A stretch of DNA of 9,082 nucleotides, taken from positions 1 through 9,082 of the forward strand of contig CAJMSX010000084.1 in the NCBI GenBank assembly GCA_905216195.1, written 5' to 3'. Position 1 is the stretch's first letter; each line of letters opens with the position of its first letter. The notes under the pieces were generated by a model that did no database searches, was not told where the DNA came from, and was given only the letters and a program-made list of their open reading frames with translations. The DNA comes from an uncultured bacterium (lineage in GTDB: Bacteria; Bacteroidota; Bacteroidia; Bacteroidales; Marinifilaceae). Positions 5,197-9,082 of this stretch are shown here, one piece after another. Made by a program: the position numbers and the translations under genes.

Positions 5197-5739
5197 ATGT
5201 TTAATTTATTAGTTATGGAAAGATGTTTTTTTCTCAAAAGTACGAATGGTATAGTATCGATTCAGGTATCCGAACGGTTATATGAAGAGATTATGCATTG
5301 TCTGAAAATATCGGAAGAGCAACTGACGGCTGTACTCCGGGAAGCCGGTGATAAAGAAGTTTACAGCATTTCGGGGGAACCGGACGAAAAAATGAGTGGG
5401 GATCAAATCAGCGGAAATTCGATTTTTATAAAAGACCGGGATTATTTTCGGCGGATCGAATTCGGACATATCCGTTGGGTGGAAGCCTCCGGAAGTTATT
5501 GTTGTCTGTATCTGGATAATGCGCCGAAGATAATGCTTTCTTTTAATTTACGGGAATTAGCCATGCATTTGCCTTCCCGGATTTTTATGCGGGTACATCG
5601 TTCGTATATGGTCAATATCGGTTACATCGATTCTTTTATCGGAAATATACTCTGTATCGGGGAAAACCGGATCCCGGTCAGTAAACAACATAAAAAGAGC
5701 GTCCTGTCCCGGTTGAATGTTTTGGGAAATGTAAAATAA
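5197..5739 (+). CDS. LytTR-domain DNA-binding regulator without a receiver domain
   Basis: About 180 residues. The C-terminal half is a LytTR DNA-binding domain. IFIKDRDYFRRIEFGHIRWV opens the first strands, followed by VEASGSYCCLYLDN and SFNLRELAMHLPSRIFMRVH. RSYMVNIGYID then leads to a closing RIPVSKQHKKSVLSRL. The F-x-R-VHRSY-xVN core is diagnostic. The N-terminal 75 residues are not a response-regulator receiver: there is no phospho-Asp pocket. They begin with FFLKSTNGIVSIQV, like the opening of a LytTR fold, followed by a helical, charged linker. ATG 5197 was chosen over GTG 5191 (six bases upstream) and ATG 5215, which would also be reasonable; none has a Shine-Dalgarno site. It likely binds promoters as a dimer. 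It lies downstream of the operon terminator with its own weak promoter, so a link to the muramidase cassette is possible but not shown. Confidence 0.8.
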   Translation: MFNLLVMERCFFLKSTNGIVSIQVSERLYEEIMHCLKISEEQLTAVLREAGDKEVYSISGEPDEKMSGDQISGNSIFIKDRDYFRRIEFGHIRWVEASGSYCCLYLDNAPKIMLSFNLRELAMHLPSRIFMRVHRSYMVNIGYIDSFIGNILCIGENRIPVSKQHKKSVLSRLNVLGNVK

Positions 5740-5900
5740 AGCGGATAATGCCGATAAAAAAGACGGGAAAATAAATCGGGCAGGAAAGAAAAGGGAAGGC
5801 AACAGGGGCTGAAATGCCTGGTTAAAAGATTTTTCGCGTATTTGAACAACAAAGTTGCATTAGTGAGTTGAGTCTGGGTTTACGTTTGCCCGGACTTCGT

Positions 5901-5932
5901 TTTGCGGATTCGGAAATAAAAGCGTATCTTTG
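5901..5932 (+). promoter_or_regulatory. Canonical Bacteroidota promoter of the ABC-F gene
   Basis: TTTG (5901-5904), a 20-bp spacer and TATCTTTG (5925-5932) match the -33/-7 consensus exactly. Transcription should start near 5939, giving a leader of about 50 bases. The rest of the gap from 5740 shows nothing recognisable. Confidence 0.8.
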
Positions 5933-5988
5933 CGGTCACTTTATAAATTGGAAAATATTGATTATCAATAAAAACAGAAGGTATAGAA

Positions 5989-7602
5989 ATGATTGCAGTT
6001 TCAAATTTAGAAATTCAGTTTGGAAAACGGATACTGTTTCAGGATGTCAACCTGAAATTTACGCCGGGAAATTGTTATGGTGTGATCGGAGCAAACGGTG
6101 CGGGGAAATCGACTTTACTTCGGATTCTGAGCGGTGAATTGGAACCGACCCGCGGAACCGTAATGTTCGGTCCCGGCGAACGTTTATCGGTGTTGAAACA
6201 GGATCATTATGCCTATGACGAGTGTACGGTGCTCGATACCGTTATGCAGGGATATATGACGTTGTGGGAGGTGATGAAAGAGAAGGACGCTTTGTATGCC
6301 AAGCCGGATTTTTCAGACGAAGACGGTGTGAGAGCCGCCGAACTGGAAGAAAAATTTGCGGAAATGGACGGGTGGAATGCCGAAAGCGATGCAGCTTCTT
6401 TACTGAGCGGATTAGGGATAACGGAGGATTTGCATTATACTTTGATGAAAGATTTGAGCGGGAAGCAAAAGGTGCGGGTATTGCTGGCGCAGGCCTTATT
6501 CGGGAAGCCGGACAATCTGTTGCTGGACGAGCCGACCAACGATTTGGATATAGAAACGGTGATGTGGCTGGAAAATTATCTGTCGAATTACGAAAATACG
6601 GTTTTGGTGGTGTCTCACGACCGGCATTTTCTGGATGCCGTAAGTACTCATACGGTGGATATCGATTTCGGCAAAGTGCAGTTGTTCGCCGGAAATTATA
6701 GTTTCTGGTATGAATCGAGTCAGTTGGCTTTGCGCCAGGCTCAGGCTAAGAATAAGAAAGCCGAAGAAAAGAAAAAGGAATTGATGGAGTTTATCCAACG
6801 GTTCAGCGCCAATGTCGCCAAATCGAAACAGACGACCAGCCGTAAAAAAATGCTCGAAAAGCTGAATGTGGAGGAAATTATGCCTTCGACCCGTAAGTAT
6901 CCGGGCATTATCTTTACGCAGGAACGGGAAGTGGGCGACCGTATTCTGGATGTTCGCGGATTGAGTAAGCAGGTGGAAGGGAAATGGTTGTTCCGGGATG
7001 TGGATTTTACGGTAGAAAAAGGGGATAAAATCGTATTCTGGTCGAAAGATCCCCGTGCGATGACGGCTTTGCTGGAAATTATTACGGATAATCTGAAACC
7101 GGACAGCGGTTCGTATACCTGGGGAGTAACCATCACCAGCGCCTATTTGCCCATGGATAATTCGGCTTATTTCGATACGGATATGAAGCTGATCGATTGG
7201 TTGGGTCAATTTTCAAACGATACGAGTGAGACCTTTTTAAGGGGATTTCTGGGGAAGATGCTGTTTTCCGGAGAAGATATTTATAAGAATGTAAAGGTAT
7301 TGTCCGGAGGCGAAAAAATGCGGTGTATGATCGCCCGGATGATGTTGAAAAATGCTAATGTGCTGGTGCTGGATTCTCCGGCCAATCATCTGGACCTGGA
7401 ATCTATTCAGGCTTTCAATAATATGTTGATGTCGTTTAAGGGAGTGGTATTGATGAACTCCCACGACCACGAATTTATTCAAACGGTATGTAACCGGATT
7501 ATCGAGCTGACTCCGTCCGGAACGATCGACAAGCGGATGGAATTCGATGACTATATTACGAGTGAAGCGATACGGGAACAGGCGGCTAAGATGTATATCT
7601 GA
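5989..7602 (+). CDS. ABC-F family ATPase (YbiT-like) with degenerate second ATP site
   Basis: A 537-residue soluble protein with two ATP-binding domains and no membrane segments. This is the layout of ABC-F proteins, which act on the ribosome during translation. Domain 1 is intact: Walker A GANGAGKST (34-42), signature LSGKQ (156-160), Walker B LLLDEP (177-182) and His210. The linker (about 240-305) is a basic, Lys/Glu-rich helical pair, the part that reaches into the ribosomal exit-site region in relatives. Domain 2 keeps LSGGE (438-442) and His492. However, its Walker A has become VFWSKDPRAMT (349-359), with no GxxGxGKS/T. Its Walker B ends LDSPANHLD, with Ser463 in place of the catalytic Glu. 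A YbiT-like housekeeping role is more likely than drug resistance. ATG 5989 follows AGAAGG and a canonical promoter; the gene appears monocistronic. Confidence 0.88.
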   Translation: MIAVSNLEIQFGKRILFQDVNLKFTPGNCYGVIGANGAGKSTLLRILSGELEPTRGTVMFGPGERLSVLKQDHYAYDECTVLDTVMQGYMTLWEVMKEKDALYAKPDFSDEDGVRAAELEEKFAEMDGWNAESDAASLLSGLGITEDLHYTLMKDLSGKQKVRVLLAQALFGKPDNLLLDEPTNDLDIETVMWLENYLSNYENTVLVVSHDRHFLDAVSTHTVDIDFGKVQLFAGNYSFWYESSQLALRQAQAKNKKAEEKKKELMEFIQRFSANVAKSKQTTSRKKMLEKLNVEEIMPSTRKYPGIIFTQEREVGDRILDVRGLSKQVEGKWLFRDVDFTVEKGDKIVFWSKDPRAMTALLEIITDNLKPDSGSYTWGVTITSAYLPMDNSAYFDTDMKLIDWLGQFSNDTSETFLRGFLGKMLFSGEDIYKNVKVLSGGEKMRCMIARMMLKNANVLVLDSPANHLDLESIQAFNNMLMSFKGVVLMNSHDHEFIQTVCNRIIELTPSGTIDKRMEFDDYITSEAIREQAAKMYI

Positions 7603-7728
7603 CGGGTTGTAACCGGTCGGAAAATAAAAGTAAAGCCCGATCCGGTAAGGGTCCGGAGAAGGCCGATGGGGTTTAAAAGGCGTAAGAAGCGGTCCTGAAA
7701 GGAACACTTCAATTAAATTCTATATAGT

Positions 7729-9009
7729 ATGAAAAGATGGTTTTATTTAGTAGTAGTTTTAATCCTTTCCGGCTGCACGGCAACGGAAGAAGGATATCAG
7801 GGGGTATTCGAAGGAGCACCCCGGATCAATGCGCCTTATGTGGCCGGAGTTTATCCGAATACGGAATTTATATTCGCAGTACCTACTTCGGGAGAACGTC
7901 CGGTGAGCTGGAAGGCGGAAGGACTGCCGGAAGGCCTGGAATTGAATCCTGAAACGGGTATCATTCGCGGCATAGTAAAAGAAGCGGGAGAATATCCGGT
8001 GAAGATCACGGCGAAAAACGCCCGGGGAAGCAAATCTTCCGTACTGACGATTGTTGTAGGAGAAGAACTGGCCCTGACCCCGGTGATGGGATGGAACAGT
8101 TGGAATACTTTCGGCCCGGAACTGACCGAAACCCTGGTGTTGGAGACTGCCGATGCCATGGTGGCCAACGGTATGCGTGACCTCGGATACAATTATATCA
8201 ATATAGACGATTTCTGGCAACTGGCGGACCGGGGTGCCGACGGGCATCTGCAAATCAATGCCGAAAAGTTTCCCCGGGGAATCAAGTATGTGGCGGATTA
8301 TCTGCATGAACGGGGATTCCGGTTGGGTATCTATTCGGATGCTTCACGCTATACCTGCGGCGGAGTGTGCGGAAGTTACGGTTTTGAAGAAACGGATGCG
8401 CAGGATTTTGCATCCTGGGGAGTAGATCTGTTGAAATACGATTATTGCGGGGCTCCTTCGGAACGGGATACAGCTATTTTGCGTTACCGGAAAATGGGAG
8501 AAGCCCTGAGGAATACGGATCGTTCCATCGTATACAGCGTTTGCGAATGGGGCGGGCGGGAACCCTGGACCTGGGCTAAGGAGGTTGGCGGACACTACTG
8601 GCGGACTACCGGAGATATACGGGACAAATGGGATATGAGCGAGCAAGGAGACGGTTTTATGGGAATCGTCAACATCATCGATCGCAATAAGGTTTTAGCC
8701 GATTATGCCGGTCCGGGCGCCTGGAATGACCCGGATATGCTGACGGTAGGTATGTTCGGCAAAAGTTTCAGCATCACGGGCGGGAAATTGAAGTACGGCT
8801 GTACGCTGGACGAATACCGCAGTCACATGAGTCTCTGGTGTATGATGGCCTCTCCTTTGCTCAGCGGGAACGACGTACGGACGATGACCGATTCCGTGAA
8901 GAACATATTGCTGAATGAAGAGGTGATTGCCGTGAATCAGGATATCCTGGGGAAACAGGGGCGCGTAGTGAAAGTCGTAGGAAATTGCGAAATTTGGATG
9001 AAGCCGTAA
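7729..9009 (+). CDS. GH27 alpha-galactosidase lipoprotein, C-terminally shortened
   Basis: A 426-residue lipoprotein with signal peptide MKRWFYLVVVLILSGC (lipobox LSGC, Cys16). Residues about 40-110 form a putative Ig-like module (LPEGLELNPETGIIRG...GEYPVKITAKN). The rest is a GH27 (alpha/beta)8 barrel starting at TPVMGWNSWNTF (117-128). NIDDFWQ (158-164) holds the substrate-binding acids. Asp238 in LLKYDYC is the expected nucleophile and Asp296 in WRTTGDI the expected acid/base. GGxWNDPDM-type residues occur at 328-337. It should release terminal alpha-galactose from glycans at the cell envelope. The chain ends at WMKP plus TAA (9007-9009), before the usual C-terminal beta domain. In-frame codons after the stop still read family-like sequence (see findings), so it may be a recent nonsense mutant. 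No promoter matching the consensus is visible in 7603-7728. Enzyme identity is secure; activity is uncertain. Confidence 0.85.
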   Translation: MKRWFYLVVVLILSGCTATEEGYQGVFEGAPRINAPYVAGVYPNTEFIFAVPTSGERPVSWKAEGLPEGLELNPETGIIRGIVKEAGEYPVKITAKNARGSKSSVLTIVVGEELALTPVMGWNSWNTFGPELTETLVLETADAMVANGMRDLGYNYINIDDFWQLADRGADGHLQINAEKFPRGIKYVADYLHERGFRLGIYSDASRYTCGGVCGSYGFEETDAQDFASWGVDLLKYDYCGAPSERDTAILRYRKMGEALRNTDRSIVYSVCEWGGREPWTWAKEVGGHYWRTTGDIRDKWDMSEQGDGFMGIVNIIDRNKVLADYAGPGAWNDPDMLTVGMFGKSFSITGGKLKYGCTLDEYRSHMSLWCMMASPLLSGNDVRTMTDSVKNILLNEEVIAVNQDILGKQGRVVKVVGNCEIWMKP

Positions 9010-9082
9010 CAAGAGGTCACCGAAAAAGCAGTTATGAACATTGGATAAGAGACTTAAAAAGTATCTGTCGATTTGAAGGAAA

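Noticed and set aside
6496..7209. 237-residue - frame opposite the ABC-F gene
   Set aside because: A long shadow frame caused by codon bias of the ABC-F gene; its translation has no recognisable domain.
7603..7728. Terminator or promoter between the ABC-F and GH27 genes
   Set aside because: Only a 5-bp TCCGG/CCGGA pairing without a T-tract and no TAnnTTTG element were found; too weak to list.
7759..8307. 182-residue - frame opposite the alpha-galactosidase gene
   Set aside because: Antisense shadow of the well-supported GH27 frame with its catalytic residues.
9007..9057. Stop-codon reassignment (TAA read as an amino acid)
   Set aside because: Many intact genes in the window (for example genes ending at 2883, 3818, 4237, 4938 and 5739) end with TAA at the expected place, so nonsense mutation or sequencing error is simpler.
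1..9082. CRISPR array, tRNA or rRNA gene
   Set aside because: No regularly spaced direct repeats, cloverleaf or rRNA-like conserved blocks were seen on either strand.

Overview
The window looks like Bacteroidales (Bacteroidota) chromosome. Two promoters fit the Bacteroidota pattern, TTG/TTTG about 20 bp upstream of TAnnTTTG. The ABC-F ATPase, the lone LytTR regulator and the lipoprotein alpha-galactosidase with an Ig-like module are all typical of gut Bacteroidales. The GGA/CGG/CCG-rich style suggests something near Odoribacteraceae, but that is only an impression.

Layout. (1) Bases 1-835 are AT-rich and hold broken accessory genes. There is the C-terminal part of a DUF1016/YhcG-type PD-(D/E)XK nuclease, a PIN-nuclease N-terminus on +, and a PIN-nuclease body on - pointing back at it, then a possible bidirectional terminator. 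(2) About 836-1149 is GC-rich and has no convincing gene. (3) 1127-5031 is one apparent transcription unit with a promoter, a strong Shine-Dalgarno site and a perfect intrinsic terminator. Its six genes are: DUF2589 protein, uncharacterised alpha/beta protein, second DUF2589 protein, four-cysteine zinc ribbon, small secreted protein, and DUF3380-type N-acetylmuramidase. (4) A LytTR DNA-binding protein follows. (5) An ABC-F ATPase has its own canonical promoter and a degenerate second ATP site. (6) The window ends in a GH27 alpha-galactosidase lipoprotein. Its reading frame stops just after the catalytic barrel, although the following bases still seem to encode family-like C-terminal sequence interrupted by stops.

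The most interesting part is the six-gene cassette at 1210-4938. Two DUF2589 paralogues flank a protein that shares part of their pattern. The set ends with a cell-wall-cutting enzyme that has no signal peptide, preceded by a small protein that does have one. This could be an uncharacterised envelope-targeting or lysis/effector system, with the secreted protein as a possible periplasmic immunity factor or partner. That function is inference; the gene order, motifs and transcription signals are read from the sequence.
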